A stretch of 64,000 nt of DNA from Mixophyes australis (lineage: Eukaryota; Chordata; Amphibia; Anura; Limnodynastidae): positions 65,726,205 through 65,790,204 of the forward strand of contig JAVHZZ010000002.1 of assembly GCA_036250195.1 (NCBI GenBank), read 5' to 3'. The stretch's first letter is position 1, and every line of letters begins with the position of its first letter. Of this stretch, positions 20,223 through 31,970 are shown one piece after another. The notes beneath the pieces are model-generated. The model did no database searches, was not told where the DNA came from, and was given only the letters and a program-made list of their open reading frames with translations. The translations under genes were made by a program, and so were the position numbers.

Positions 20223-21044
20223 TTGCACTTGTCAGAATGTTCAGACCGTGTTCTGTACAACCAGTTTCAGTTTATAATAAAAGCATTTGGGATAGTAGCC
20301 TGGGGTCCATGTCAAAAAATGAGCCTAGAACTTCCCTATTCAAACTTAAAATTAAACATATTGACATGAGGCAAAGGGAGTTTGATTTGAGGTATTTGTA
20401 CATTTCAGTGAACGTGGGGGATCTGGAAATTATAGGAAAAAAGTATAAATGTTTAAGTGGGTGATTAAGCATGTAAATAACATGAGGAATGTAAGCCACC
20501 ACTGCGTAAACCGAATTGCAATTCACTCCAGTTTCCACTACCAGAGGATCTGTATGTTTAAGAAGTCAGTACATGAGCATCTGTCGGTCCAGCCCTCTAT
20601 GCCAAAGATTTCTCCTGTTCAACTCCTTTTACCTACTTGTCCATTTCCTGTGCTAATGGTTTCTTTTATCTCTGACCTGGGATCCTAAATGTCCACAAAT
20701 TCTGTATCTCATTGTTCTTTGGTAGATTATTCCTCTATGTTTGCTGAAGAGAGTAGCATAGAATACAGAGCCTGAAGATATCTGTTCTACTGTCTCCAGG
20801 GAGAAATTTTGAATATTGTGACATCTTGTCTGAGGGTGGGCCATATTTTTCAGTAACTACTTTTGAAAATATCTCATATAGAGGAGAATCTAGCCACTCC
20901 AAGATGTTATTAAGATTGTTTAACCTGTACAGATTCAGAATAATTGGAAAATTCACTTATTTTTGGGTACTTTTTTCAGTATGTAGTTTTAAACATTTTT
21001 TTCAGATGCACATTACAGAATGGGAAAAGAACATGTGCAATACA
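20223..21044. other. Unassigned non-coding DNA
   Basis: No supported gene. It leads into a LINE-type 3' tail at 21045. Confidence 0.45.
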
Positions 21045-21112
21045 TATTGAGATGCCTTGTGGCGCCTTATGGTGCCTTATAAATAAAAATGAATAATAAT
21101 AATAATAATATA
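21045..21112 (+). repeat. LINE (L2/CR1-type) 3' tail
   Basis: A short GGCGCCTTAT...ATAAATAAAA segment ends in an AAT microsatellite (21089-21112), the usual termination of L2/CR1-type LINEs. Upstream coding sequence was not recognised. Confidence 0.45.
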
Positions 21113-21170
21113 TAAACAAATAGGATCAGCATTCAATTAGTACTATTGTAGCATCTTGCATAATTGTAAG

Positions 21171-21364
21171 CAGGGCCATCTTTTCCATTGGGCACAATGG
21201 GCAGGTGCCTGGGGGCCCCACGGGCAAGGGGGCCCCATAGGCAGGGCTCCTAATTAGAATAAATAATCCTGCAAAAGAAAAAACCTGCAAAAAAAACCTT
21301 CAAGGGTCACTGAGCAAGTACATCTATCTATATCTCTATATATCTATATCTGTATCTCTATACA

Positions 21365-21410
<46 letters not shown>

Positions 21411-21466
21411 GGGGCCACAGTGCACTGCTTTGCCCGGGGGCCCATAATGTTGTTAAGATGGCCCTG
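21171..21466. mobile_element. hAT MITE, copy 1 (with TA microsatellite)
   Basis: The ends CAGGGCCATCTT (21171) and AAGATGGCCCTG (21466) are inverted copies of each other. Flanks ATTGTAAG and ATTGTGAG (21163-21170, 21467-21474) match at seven of eight bases. The middle holds a TATC/TA microsatellite at about 21325-21408. Copy 2 lies at 40547-40898 and is nearly identical outside the microsatellite. Confidence 0.85.
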
Positions 21467-21870
21467 ATTGTGAGTACTTTATTATTATTATTTTTTTTAT
21501 TATTATTACTATTATTCTTAACATTGTAGATTTGTAAGGCAACACAGTTCTCCTCAGCTCCGTACAGTAGGGGAAACAGGACATACATAAAACAGGGACA
21601 TTCAAGGTAAACAAAATAAATGGAGACATGAAAGCAAAGGGTATGGAGTACCCTGCTCACTAGAGAGTTTACATTCTAAGTAGAAGAGGGCACAGCTGAA
21701 ATAAGAGGAGCGAGTGTAGCTTAGAGTGGAGATTGACATTGTTTTGAGGGAGTATTAGTGTGAATAGTATTATCAGGGAAATGGTAAGCTCTAAAAAAGA
21801 GATGGGTTTTCAGAGAAAGTGTAAAGATTTGAATGCTGTGGAAAAGTCTGACTGTGCATGGTAGAGAATT

Positions 21871-22045
21871 CCAAAAACATACTAGTAGGTTAATTGGCTG
21901 CTATCAAAATTGACCCTAGTCTCTCTGTCTGTCTGTGTGTGTGTATGTTAGGGAATTTAGACTGTAAGCTCCAATGGGGCAGGGACTGATGTGAATGAGT
22001 TCTCTGTACAGCGCTGTGGAATCAGTGGCACTATATAAATAAATG
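21871..22045 (+). repeat. SINE, 3' part, inserted in the LINE
   Basis: A plus-strand segment containing GACTGTAAGCTCCAATGGGG and ending in an ATGATG tail interrupts the minus-strand LINE. The same body, on the minus strand, is present at 31100-31390, and the 5' head of the family is at 41523. Homology to the LINE resumes on both sides. Confidence 0.7.
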
Positions 22046-22099
22046 ATGATGAGGATAAGTGGGGAGCAGCACGGAAGAAGTCTTGTAAGTGGGAGGTGG

Positions 22100-22690
22100 T
22101 TACCAGAGATGAGACAAAGCGCAGGTCAGAGCTAGATCTAAGAGGGTGGGAAGGAGAGTATTTTGAAATGAGATATATGAAGGGGTGGTGTTATTGAGGG
22201 CTTTGTAGGTAAGGGGAAGGAATTTTAATTGGATTCTTGAAGACACAGGGAGCCAGTGTAGGGATTTGAAAAGTGGTGCAGCAGATGGAGAGCAGTGAGA
22301 GAGGAAGATCAGTTTTGCAGCAGCATTTAGGATAGATTGAAGTGTGGATATATGGGTGTCAGGAATGCCAGATAGCAGGAGATTGTATAAGTCAAGACGG
22401 GAGATGATGAGAGAATGGATAAGAGTTTTGGTAGCATGTTGAGTAAGAAAAGGGCGTGTTCTTGCAATATTTTTAAGGTGGAGTCGACAGGACTGGGAGA
22501 GAGTCTGGATGTGAGGAACAAGGCAGAGGGCAGAATCAAGTGTGACACCAAGGCAGCGGGCCTGGGAGACTGAGGAAATTGTGGTGTTATTGACAGTGAG
22601 GGAGATTTGAGGGCAGGTAGTGACTCTGGCAGGAGGAAAGATAATAAGCTCTGTTTTGGACATGTTGAGCTTTAGGTAGTGCTGGGACAT
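22100..22690 (-). pseudogene. LINE reverse transcriptase, C-terminal part
   Basis: 196 codons on the minus strand. The block [13 protein letters not shown], then RCLGVTLDS and later WLPVSSRIQLK, are the conserved thumb-side motifs of L2/CR1 reverse transcriptases, which copy the LINE RNA at the nicked target. The first ATG here is internal; the true protein begins about 2 kb upstream on this strand and is broken by frameshifts. Confidence 0.8.
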
Positions 22691-23033
22691 GCATGTGGAA
22701 ATAGCTGAAAGACAGTTGGTTACACGAGAGTACAGAAGGGTAGAGGACAGGGGAAGAGATATAGATTTGGGTGTAATCAGAGTAGAGGTGATACTGGAGG
22801 CCGAATGAGCGAATTAGTGCCCCAAGAGAAGAGGTGTGCAATGAAAAAAGTAAAGGGCCAAGAACAGAGCCTTGTGGGACCCGACAAGATATTGGGAGTG
22901 AAGGGGAGAGTGTGCCAGAAGTATAAACACTGAAGGACCGGTTCAAAAGGTAGGAATGAAACAGGAAAGAATGTGTCACGAAGGTCAATGGAGTGAAGGG
23001 TGTGTAGGAGAAGAGGATGATCAACAGTGTCAA
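22587..23033 (-). pseudogene. LINE reverse transcriptase, catalytic part (broken)
   Basis: Contains [19 protein letters not shown] and a Y-S-D-Y box where active L2/CR1 enzymes have YADD, so the second catalytic Asp is lost. It overlaps the C-terminal piece in another frame, marking a frameshift near 22690. Confidence 0.8.
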
Positions 23034-24268
23034 AAGCAGCAGAGAGGTCCAGGAGAATAATTATGGAGAAATAGTCTTAGTCGTTGCAGTAAGTAGATCA
23101 ACGATCACTTTTGTGAGAGCAGTGAAATGTTGGGGATGGAGTGAATCGCTTTAGTAGTTTAGAGGCAAAGAGGAGGAGAGTAATAGGGTGCTAGTTGGAG
23201 AGAGAGGTTGGATCGCCAGATGTTGTCTTTACAAAAAGTGAGATAAGTGCATGTATAAAAGATGAAGGAAATGAGCTAATGTAGAGAGACAGGTTGAAGA
23301 GGTGAGCTAGAGTTGGGCATGTATTGGAGGAGAGGTAGTGGAGAAGCTGGAATGAAATAGATTTGAGGGGACAGGCTGTAGGGTGAGATAATGAGATCAG
23401 TGCAGAGACTTCGGCTTCAGTTACTGGACAGAATAAATTAAGGGTGCATTGGGTATGTTGGTGAAGGTGGATAGAATGGGTGTAGTGTGTGGAATTTGGC
23501 ATGAGGGAATATGTTGTTGAATGGTGTCGATTTTGTCTTTGAAGCAGGTGGCAAGATCATGGGCTATGAGGGAAGGAATGGGGAGGACTTACAGATGGGC
23601 CTAGAAGGGAGTTCAAAGAGGCAGTGTGGGTTAGAAGACTGGGTGGATAGAGATTTAAAGAATGTTTGGCATTTGAAAGGGCAGTGTTTGAAGATGAAAG
23701 GATGAATTTATATTAGAGGAAATCGGGATTAGCAACCAAATTTCCTCCAGTGGCCCTCTGGAGCACTTTTGCAGGTAGTTGGTCTGTTTGGAGTGCCATG
23801 GTTGGGGTGTGGATTGTCGTAGACTGTACGTGGTAGTTGGAGCTGCAATGTCTAGGGCTGAATTGATTGTTTTGTTGTAGAAAGAGGCGGCCTGATTAGG
23901 GCAGGACAATGCAGACATAGGAAAAAATATTTGTTTAAGTGAAAATGAGATGTGGATTGGGTTAAGAGTATTTAGGTATCACTGTGTAGGTGTGGATTTG
24001 AGTGCAGGTAAGTTGAGGCTGAAGGAAAGGAAGTTGTGGTCAGAGAGTGGGAAGGCTAAGTTGGTGAAACTAGAGATGGAGCAGTAGTGGGAGAAGATAA
24101 GGTCAAAGAAGTGTCAATCACAGTGGGTGGGAGTTGAAGTTCCCTGGGAGAGACCAAAGGAGGAAGTAAATGAAAAAAATGTAGAGGTTGAAGAGACAGT
24201 GGTATGAGAGTAGGTTGAGAGTAGGCAGGTCAAAGGATAGGAAATACGTGAGCCAAGCCGCAAAGTTG

Positions 24269-24601
24269 TCAACAAATTGGGAAAATGGACCTGGGGGGGG
24301 GGGGGGGGGGAATAGGTGTGCAATAAATGACAACAACATGAAGTTGGAAAGAATAAAATAGATTTAGAAATGAATAAATCCTGAATGGATGCAAGCTTGT
24401 GACAAACAGATCTGGCAGTCCATAGTGCTCAGGAGAAGTGAAGAGAGGGAAGTGAACATATGTGAATAAGGTTGGCGGGATTACAAGTAAGGGATGGATG
24501 GAAAGGTTTGGGATTGGGAGTGAGCAGAGAATGGGGATTGTATGGGGTCCAGGGTTAGGTGAGATGTCACCAGCAGACAAGATACTTAACTCCATGATCA
24601 A
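24269..24601 (-). pseudogene. LINE ORF2 N-terminal region with 2A-like motif
   Basis: The short frame contains GDISPNPGP (codons at 24545-24571), close to the 2A-like consensus D(V/I)ExNPGP known from N-terminal regions of some L2/CR1-type elements, where it causes ribosome skipping. The Glu of the consensus is Ser here. Downstream the frame decays into low-complexity Pro-rich sequence from a C run. Confidence 0.55.
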
Positions 24602-24609
24602 TTATCCAT

Positions 24610-25070
24610 TATTATTATACTTATCTATTTAACTCCATTATCAAGTCTACTGAGTAGATTGATGAGAACCTGTCTAACAATATGTGTATATGTGGAAGAT
24701 TCAGTAATACCTGATATTGTCAGGCCTCTTAAGCTGAAGAACATTATGAAGAACAAGTACACTCAATCCCACAGACCCTTGTCTTCTTGGCAGGTAGCCA
24801 TTTCACAGTTTGTGTTACTATAAGACTAACCATTCAGAAGATGCATATATGTGTTTCGTTGAGACATAGTACATGATAGTACATGATCTCTATTTGCCTG
24901 ACAACTGTACAACAAAATAATACATTACAGAGAGAGCTTATCATAGCAATCTTACATTTTTTGCAATTCATAACACCAAAGGGATGATTTCCAAAGACAA
25001 AATATGGATTCACAGGAACCGGCACAGTTTTTCTTGAGAATATCTGTGTCTGATCCTAAGAGGCCTAATA
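24610..25070. other. Unassigned non-coding DNA
   Basis: No gene or element recognised. Confidence 0.4.
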
Positions 25071-25074
25071 GAGA

Positions 25075-25480
25075 CTTGCTATCTTAAAGTAAAGGAGACT
25101 CTGCATTTGAAGAAGCAGAGGACTTTCCAGCTGCAAGCCGAGATATAGCAATGCTACATGCCCAAATGAAAACAAAAGTACCATCCATCTGGAATTTCAA
25201 AATCAAGTTGGCCTGCTGAATTCAGAAAGAGCAAACCTGGGAGGTTGAGTAAAGTAGAGGAAATGGCAACTTGCCAACAAACTGTGTAGCAATACCTCTA
25301 CTAAATACCGAATGATTGATCCACTTTGAACATCAAGATTTGGAAAAATAATCTCCACTTGAAAGGAATGCTGTAGACCATGGAATCTACAGATCTGGAC
25401 ATGTACCTCACCAAATCATTCCAAGCCCTAGTCCCAGAAATGGATCCCTACTGTCATGGGCAAAGCTTACAGGGCCATTA
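25075..25480 (+). pseudogene. L1-type LINE ORF1 remnant
   Basis: Conceptual translation across stops gives patches resembling the L1 ORF1 RNA-binding domain: a DLENN-L-LKG core near 25340-25370 and a DLDMYLTKSFQALVPE block at about 25394-25441. L1 ORF1p is the RNA-coating chaperone of the retrotransposon. The frame is full of stops and indels, and no ORF2 is adjacent, so it is a dead fragment. Confidence 0.5.
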
Positions 25481-25489
25481 GGAAATTGA

Positions 25490-27800
25490 ATTCCTCTGGA
25501 CACTTCTTTGAAAGGAATTATAATCTACTATATGGAGAACACATTTTGCTCTCTGCAGGCTGTGCATTTCCTCCTTCTAACATAATCTACCAGTTAAACT
25601 CTACAAAACCTTCAACAGTTTTGCTACTATAACTTTGGTGATCAGTTAATATATCAGCAACTCTATCTACATATCTCCAACTCTTCTATGTCCTAGTTTA
25701 TTGACTCAACCAATGAATGTACAATTACTATGCACTCAGTGTAGGTCAAATATTGTAATTGTTTATCTATGTGTTAAATGATTGTATTACTGTGATACAG
25801 CTTTGTTTATGTTGTTAATACCGGTAATACTCCTTAATAACTCTTTCCTACTCAAACCTCCATTATATGTATTATATGTACTGTATCTCATCTTATCTTT
25901 ACCTTTTTATCCCTACTGATGTATGCTCCACCTCTGCAGATGTAGAAACATCTACCTTTCTTTTAGACCTGTTTTTAAGACGTTTAGACTACCAATATAA
26001 CCTATGACATCCTATATACCCTCTTTCCAAGCTCCTTACCGTTAGGTTTAAATATCTAGGTATTTAATCCCAAGTCAGTCCTCACTGACCACTGCTAGGG
26101 GAGAAATATTAAAACAGACAAATAGATCTGTTACATCTCAAAACTGATATAACATATAAATATTGTGCTGACATCAAGTCTCCCTTAAGAAAACAAGAAA
26201 TCTGCCATTAGGGCCAATCTAGGGATCCCAGTGTATCCCTCTATTACTCTTCTATAGAAGATTTTCACTAATTTCACTAATCATTTTGAATGTTAATTCT
26301 CACAATGTTGTTCTTGACTACATCCAATTTCCTCATCCTCTGTGCACAGGGTCCCCTTCACTTCATGGCACTGTGTGTCTGAATTCTTTACCTGTTTTAT
26401 ATATGTGTTTATATGTACCTTAATCTTGTAGGTGTGTGTGTATATTTATGTATTCCAGATTCCATTACAATTCCCATTAAAGCTCTCGTTCTGCACTACA
26501 GTACTACAATTCTCATAATTAATAACTTACAACATACTGGTTTACTAGTGCAGAAATGCACCTATGTCACTCCATAAATGCAACCAAATAATTCTATATT
26601 ATCTTATAAACACTGTATGCCAATCCTCATAACACATATTTCACAAACTCTCATATATGAAATATAAACCATAGCACTAAGAAACATGCAGTCTACATAA
26701 CATCACTATATGTATATCTCAGCACAAACTAACTACAACATGATACCCATGCTGCTATGTGTATGTCCCAGCATTAGCCACATAGTGTCCCAGCGTGTCC
26801 CCATATGCTGTATGCTCCCAGTATGTCTCATCATAGTCCTATAAGTCCCATATGGACTGTCCCATGCCATACTGCTGTATCTTTTACTTACACAACAATG
26901 CTACAATATAGATGAAACAATACCAGTTAGAAAGACAAAGACCATGGGCCTGATGCTGAATTGGAAATATGCATGTTTGAGTAGTATACAGTCTTCAAAT
27001 CTCTACTGTGCATGCCCACAAAACAAGTAACAGAGTTGAAGGTACCTACGCTTGCGATTCCTTACATTTAGAGTATCGAATGGGGAGGTAAGTGGTCAGT
27101 CTAATGTATAGTAATGGTATGTTAACCCAAATTCAGCAGAGATGCATATGTGCCTGTAATGAGCCGTAACCTTTGCACCTTTGTTAAAGAGTGATAATGA
27201 CAATCGTCAGTACTGGCTGGATACTTCTAGTTGGCTGATTGCGACTAAAATTCTGTAGCTTTCTTCATTGACCATTGTACCCCAGAAGGAATACTATATC
27301 TGCTGTATTGTTATTTTTCATTATTAAAACAAATGTTATCATTCCTTTCTTGTGACCGGGTAGTGTGTTTGCATATCTGGGTGTATATAAGCCTGACAAA
27401 CCCTTGCATATATGACACAGAGCTGGCCACATATTGAGAGTTCTATCACTCATATGGGCTTAAATACGCATTTTGAGATACTAGACTGCTGTCTACCGGG
27501 GAGCCATGGTCTGAAAACTACATATAGTAAAATACATATAATATACTAATATACAGTGCTAGTTGAAAACCCATCAAAATGGCGGAAAAAAATTAAAAGT
27601 AAGCTCATATTGGACCCTTTTTTGGTAATGGTCAATCATTTATTCCACTAATGTGGAATCAACTACCGGCTCCAAAAGAAAAAAGAACTACACACAAGTC
27701 CTATTTCACAAATAGGAGATCGCCGTACTCTGGATTTTGCCACATAATGTTGATCATGACTAAAATCAGGATCAAGTAAATATATCCACACTTCTTCTAA
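25490..27800. other. Unassigned AT-rich DNA
   Basis: No supported gene; scattered short frames. Nothing with clear inverted ends or a recognisable domain was seen. Confidence 0.45.
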
Positions 27801-27809
27801 TGTTTGTCC

Positions 27810-28013
27810 TTAAAACTTAATGATGGTCATGGCAAATGCTAGTTTCATTGAACATTGTTTACATCTCAACACACATGAAAGGTCTGTATTTCTTGGTGCT
27901 AAGTCTATGCGTGGAATAAAGACAGTCTGATTTTCTGCAGTTCCTGTTAAAACTTGTGCAGATTTTCCAGGGAGCAAACTTTGTGCTGCTGCTTCTCTAT
28001 GCAAGTGATCCAT
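27810..28013 (-). pseudogene. Helitron helicase C-terminal fragment
   Basis: The minus-strand frame contains VFIPRIDLAP and, near its end, LAFAMTI, which match the C-terminal part of the Pif1-like helicase of Helitron rolling-circle transposons. Canonical helicases continue into a NKSQGQT-type motif, but here the frame breaks just after LAFAMTI. Only about 65 residues remain. Confidence 0.7.
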
Positions 28014-28149
28014 GAGGCCGGTATCTTTTTCTGTTCTCTATTGTTTTTGATTTTGTTGTATATAATTAAGCCAATTGGCTTTAGTTTTCACATAAGCATT
28101 AACTAAATATTGTTGAGTCAGTTTACTGGCAGATAGAAAAGAATTAAGC

Positions 28150-28440
28150 TGGTTAGGGATTGATAGTCTATAAACCAAACAAGAAACAAGAAATTAGGAA
28201 AATCTGCACAGCAAGAAGCAGCAAAAAGACGAAGGGTGGAGCGGGATAAAGCACGGCGACAAATTATGACTGATGACCAAAGAAAACGTGATCGTTATCA
28301 CCATGCAAATCTGCTTGTCCCAGAAAAAATAATCAAAGTGCGAACAGGACAGAGGTAACATCATGTCCATGCCTACAAAGTCAGCGAATAAGATTCCACG
28401 CCATTCTTGATGTCGGTAACTTTGAAGAAACAAATATTAT
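28150..28440 (+). pseudogene. Possible Helitron N-terminal fragment
   Basis: A plus-strand stretch codes for a Lys/Arg/Gln-rich segment (KRRRVERDKARRQ, around 28215-28260) of the kind found near the N-terminus of Helitron proteins. It lies head-to-head with the helicase fragment at 27810, so rearrangement is likely. Assignment is tentative. Confidence 0.35.
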
Positions 28441-28680
28441 TGCTCATAACTGTAGTCCCATGAACAGTTGTGCCTGGGGAAGCATCGAATAAGTACCTCA
28501 GCACTAAAGGATTAAAGATGTATTAAAGGATATATTTATTAATTTAAATATAAATATTTAACGGATAAAGAAAAGGGGGTGGTGGCAAGGCAAGCCCAGC
28601 CAGTCCCTATCATTATAACAGACAGAGTGGCATAGGCAGTCCATCCTGTCACAACAGTATTTAAGAATTTTACCACACTA

Positions 28681-28857
28681 AGGGCTAGATTTACTAAGCT
28701 GCGGGTTTGATAATGTGGGGATGTTGCCTATAGCAACCAATCAGATTCTAGCTTTCATTTATTTAGTACCTTCTACAAAATGACAGCTAGAATCTGATTG
28801 GTTGCTATAGGCAACATCCCCACTTTTTCAAACCCGCAGCTTAGTAAATATACCCCT
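28681..28857. mobile_element. Foldback MITE, copy 1
   Basis: Two long inverted arms built around GTTGCCTATAGCAACCAATC and ending in ATTTACTAAGCTGCGGG-like sequence form an almost complete hairpin of about 177 bp. There is no coding sequence. I could not define a target duplication. Confidence 0.75.
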
Positions 28858-29354
28858 AAGCATTTTGCAGCTGAGCAGCCATTTGACAAACAATTCAATC
28901 CATGCTTCCACAAGGGTAAAGTCAAATTGGCTGCATCTTATTTTTTTAAGTTATTTGGCGGGCTTTTAACTAGTGTGAAAATAAATAATTAAAAATAGAA
29001 AAACCCTTTCAGATTCTCCCCTGTCTGATGTAATTTCATATTTATTTGTGCATGGTGTTCATGCACAATATGAATTCTGTGGGACACAGGTGAATGTGGG
29101 CCCTCCCCACAGACAGGATTGGAGTATGACAACTAAAAATCACTAGGACTAACACTAGGAAATCCTAACATAAAGGTGTCCATCATCAAGACTGCAGCAA
29201 AACAAGGCCCACTCATTTGCTGATTTCCCACTCCTGGTTTTTCTACCAGTTGCTGACTGCACATTGTTGTGTTTTATGATGATACAGTTTATTCACCTCA
29301 TCTTGTAGCTTTCTTCCCTTATTTTTGTCCACCATGTAACATCAGGGCAAAGTC

Positions 29355-29535
29355 CAGGGGGTATATTTACTAAACTGCGGGTTTGAAAAAGTGGAGATGT
29401 TGCCTATAGCAACCAATCAGATTCGAGCTGTCATTTTGTAGAATGTATTAAATAAATGATAACTAGAATCTGATTGTTTGCTATAGGCAACATCTCCACT
29501 TTTTCAAACCTGCAGTTTAGTAAATATACCCCCTG
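29355..29535. mobile_element. Foldback MITE, copy 2
   Basis: Ends CAGGGGGTATATTTACTAAA and its complement, with the same arms as the copy at 28681. The 8-base flanks (GCAAAGTC, TTGTCTAG) do not match. Confidence 0.75.
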
Positions 29536-29655
29536 TTGTCTAGTTACCCTAATTGAAGCAGATTCCACAACCTTGATGGAAACAGTTATGATTTTAAATC
29601 AAGTCTTGCAGTGAGAGGGCATGGATGTATTCTGAGAACCACGGCCTGGCACAAG

Positions 29656-29832
29656 GGGTAAATGTATCAAGCTGAGAGTTTTCCGGTGGGTTTGAAAAGT
29701 AGAGATGTTGCCAGTATCAACCAATCAGATACTAGCTATCATTTTGCAGAATGTACTAAATTAATAATAGCAAGAATCTGTTTGTTTTTTCAAACCCTGC
29801 AGAAAACTCTCAGCTTGATACATTTACCCCCT
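29656..29832. mobile_element. Foldback MITE, related subfamily
   Basis: Inverted ends of GGGGTAAATGTATCAAGCTG type plus the same CAACCAATCAGAT inner arm as the two preceding copies. It is more diverged. Confidence 0.65.
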
Positions 29833-29839
29833 GGTTTAT

Positions 29840-31085
29840 AGACTCTTGTGGATGCCAATATAATGCACAGGTACAGCTAACTCTCTGTTTCTTTGATGAA
29901 CTATGGCCACCATAAAATTCAAATTATATTAGCATATTTAAAAAAATCCAATTGCAACATTTCCAGTAAGAACATTATGGAAATGGCACAATAGCCTTTT
30001 ATCTGAATCCATTAAATGTTTAATGATAGTTAAACTTAAACAATGATGAATCAAATAGCACGGAGCATGGGTCCCTGTGACCTGGAATATAACTGCATGA
30101 GGCAGCAGGCTGGAATCGTTCTGCACTCCCTAAGGACAGCGTGAAAATATAGAGAAAAGTAATTGCTGTAAAAGAAAGTCAACCTGCATTGCTGTTCTTC
30201 AGATGAAATACAATGAAATCATTGATGTGTTCACATATCCTTGACCTAAAAGATAGGCAGAAAAAAGTTAAGGTCTTATAGAGTAATCTAGCGCACAGCA
30301 TTTATCAGCCAGTGAAGCATGCCCCAAAGGAATGTCTTTATTTACATATTTATAACATGTTTGCCATGTATAACAGGGACATTTCATAGCAAAGGGCAAT
30401 GTGAAAATAGTGTATTGAAGCCAGTGTGGGACTTATTTATCAAAATATACTGACTGCAGAGCTTATGCACACGCCTGCATAAAGAGATTTGGCATTATTG
30501 AAGAATAATGAATAGGGGAGAGGACGGGGAGCTAACAACATTCATGTCTCTGGTGCTGATCAAGTGTCAGGTTCAATTCCTGTGCTAGATCTCTCCAAAA
30601 TGTGCTCAGCCTCTGACATGCTAAAATTGTAGAAGTGGAATACAGCCAAAAAGGTTATTTTATTCACATGCTGTTGTAGAGGGTGTTTCACAATGGTTGT
30701 CAGGACAGCTCTGTTTACTGTATATTCAGGAAATAATATATTCACTGCTTAGTGGATGCAACCAGATATTAGTGAATGGGATTCTCTCATCACCTCACTT
30801 GACATGAATAAATAATTTACTGACCCACCTTCTCTAAACTGTTATTTAATTCAATCTTTGTAAACACTTTTACACATATGTAACACATTGTGATTGTGAA
30901 AATATTTTAGTTTTAAAAGGAATAAAATATTCAAGATTCCATGGGGTGGAACCCTTGGTTGTTGGTAGCAATATAAGCAAATACAGATTACATTGATTCC
31001 TTCCCCTGCTTATACGTAAGATTTTCTTACAATTTTCCTTACTGTACATGCTACACACTGTATATACATAACATTGTTTCCCACT
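29840..31085. other. Unassigned non-coding DNA
   Basis: No supported gene or element. Confidence 0.45.
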
Positions 31086-31099
31086 TTGAGAGAGATAAT

Positions 31100-31390
31100 T
31101 TATTTGTATTGTGTCACCATATTAGGCAGCGCTGTATAGAGAATATTGAGCAGTTCACCTCAGTCCCCGCCCCATTGGAGCTCACAGTCTAAATTTCTTA
31201 CCACACAAGCTCACATTAGGATCCATTTTGTCAGAAGCCAATTAACCTACCAGTATGTTTGTGGACTGGGGGAGAAAATCAGAGCACCTGGAGGAATCCC
31301 TTGCTCACATACATTAAATAGTCCACACAGATGGTGCCCTGGTTGGACTGGAACCCAACGGCACAGCACTGTGAGGCAGCACTGCCAGCT
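31100..31390 (-). repeat. SINE, near full length, minus strand
   Basis: On the minus strand, a tRNA-like head (CAGTGCTGCCTCACAGTG) is followed by GGTAGGTTAATTGGC, GACTGTGAGCTCCAATGGGG and an ATAAATTA tail. The order matches the separate head (41523) and tail (21871) copies. The open frame across it is incidental. Confidence 0.65.
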
Positions 31391-31399
31391 CCCAGTTAT

Positions 31400-31965
31400 A
31401 TATTATGGAGAAGCAGGGTCACTGCCGGTGGAAGTGAATGCTTGTGTCCTTTTATTATTCATTGACGACAGGTATAATTGGAGTAGCTATGTAAGATAGG
31501 TGAGGGAATACGTCCCCCTGAAACATTTATTTTTAAAGTACCCCAGAATCCTGGACAATCCACCAAACGTGGCCAACCGAAAGCCTTTCGTGTACTCTAT
31601 TCCCTTATCTCTGTACAATGCTGTGTGAGAGCAGGAGCTGAGCTCAGGCCTCCCTGCCAAATACTATGCAACGTTCCATTATATATAGAGACCAGTACTT
31701 GTACCAGTGCATCTTGACTAATCATTGCTGCTTGGAGCTTCTGGTCAAAGGATGAGATTGTAAAACTGATATAAGTCAGGATATATATATCACTCACTTA
31801 TTACATATGAATGAAGACAGATCATCTATTAGGCTCCCAAAAAACTTAATTGGGTGCTCATTTCAATACACTGCCAATTAACAATGTAAAATAGGTACAG
31901 AAAAGTAGCTTCCAAATAAGGAGAACTGGACTTCCTAAAATATCTGCAAACAGAAATACAACAAG
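31400..31965. other. Unassigned non-coding DNA
   Basis: No supported gene; it ends at the GAGTG target duplication of the Gypsy element. Confidence 0.45.
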
Positions 31966-31970
31966 GAGTG

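Larger units (their letters stand above)
21475..24605 (-). mobile_element. L2/CR1-type LINE, decayed
   Basis: A non-LTR retrotransposon on the minus strand, with an AAT-rich 3' tail at 21480-21525. Reading from its 5' side: an N-terminal piece with a 2A-like motif (24545-24568), endonuclease-region debris, reverse transcriptase pieces (23191-23502 and 22587-23033, with [12 protein letters not shown]) and the RT C-terminal region (22100-22690, with LNMSKTELI and WLPV). The catalytic YADD box has decayed to YSDY. Several frameshifts and stops separate the pieces. A SINE tail is inserted at 21871-22045. A 20-base G run lies at 24291-24310. Confidence 0.85.

Noticed and set aside
24291..24310. 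G20 run as a regulatory quadruplex
   Set aside because: A simple homopolymer in a dead LINE; length is also prone to sequencing error.
29347..29543. Foldback MITE copy 2 as a hAT element because it starts CAGGGGG
   Set aside because: The 8-base flanks GCAAAGTC and TTGTCTAG do not match, so the superfamily was left open.
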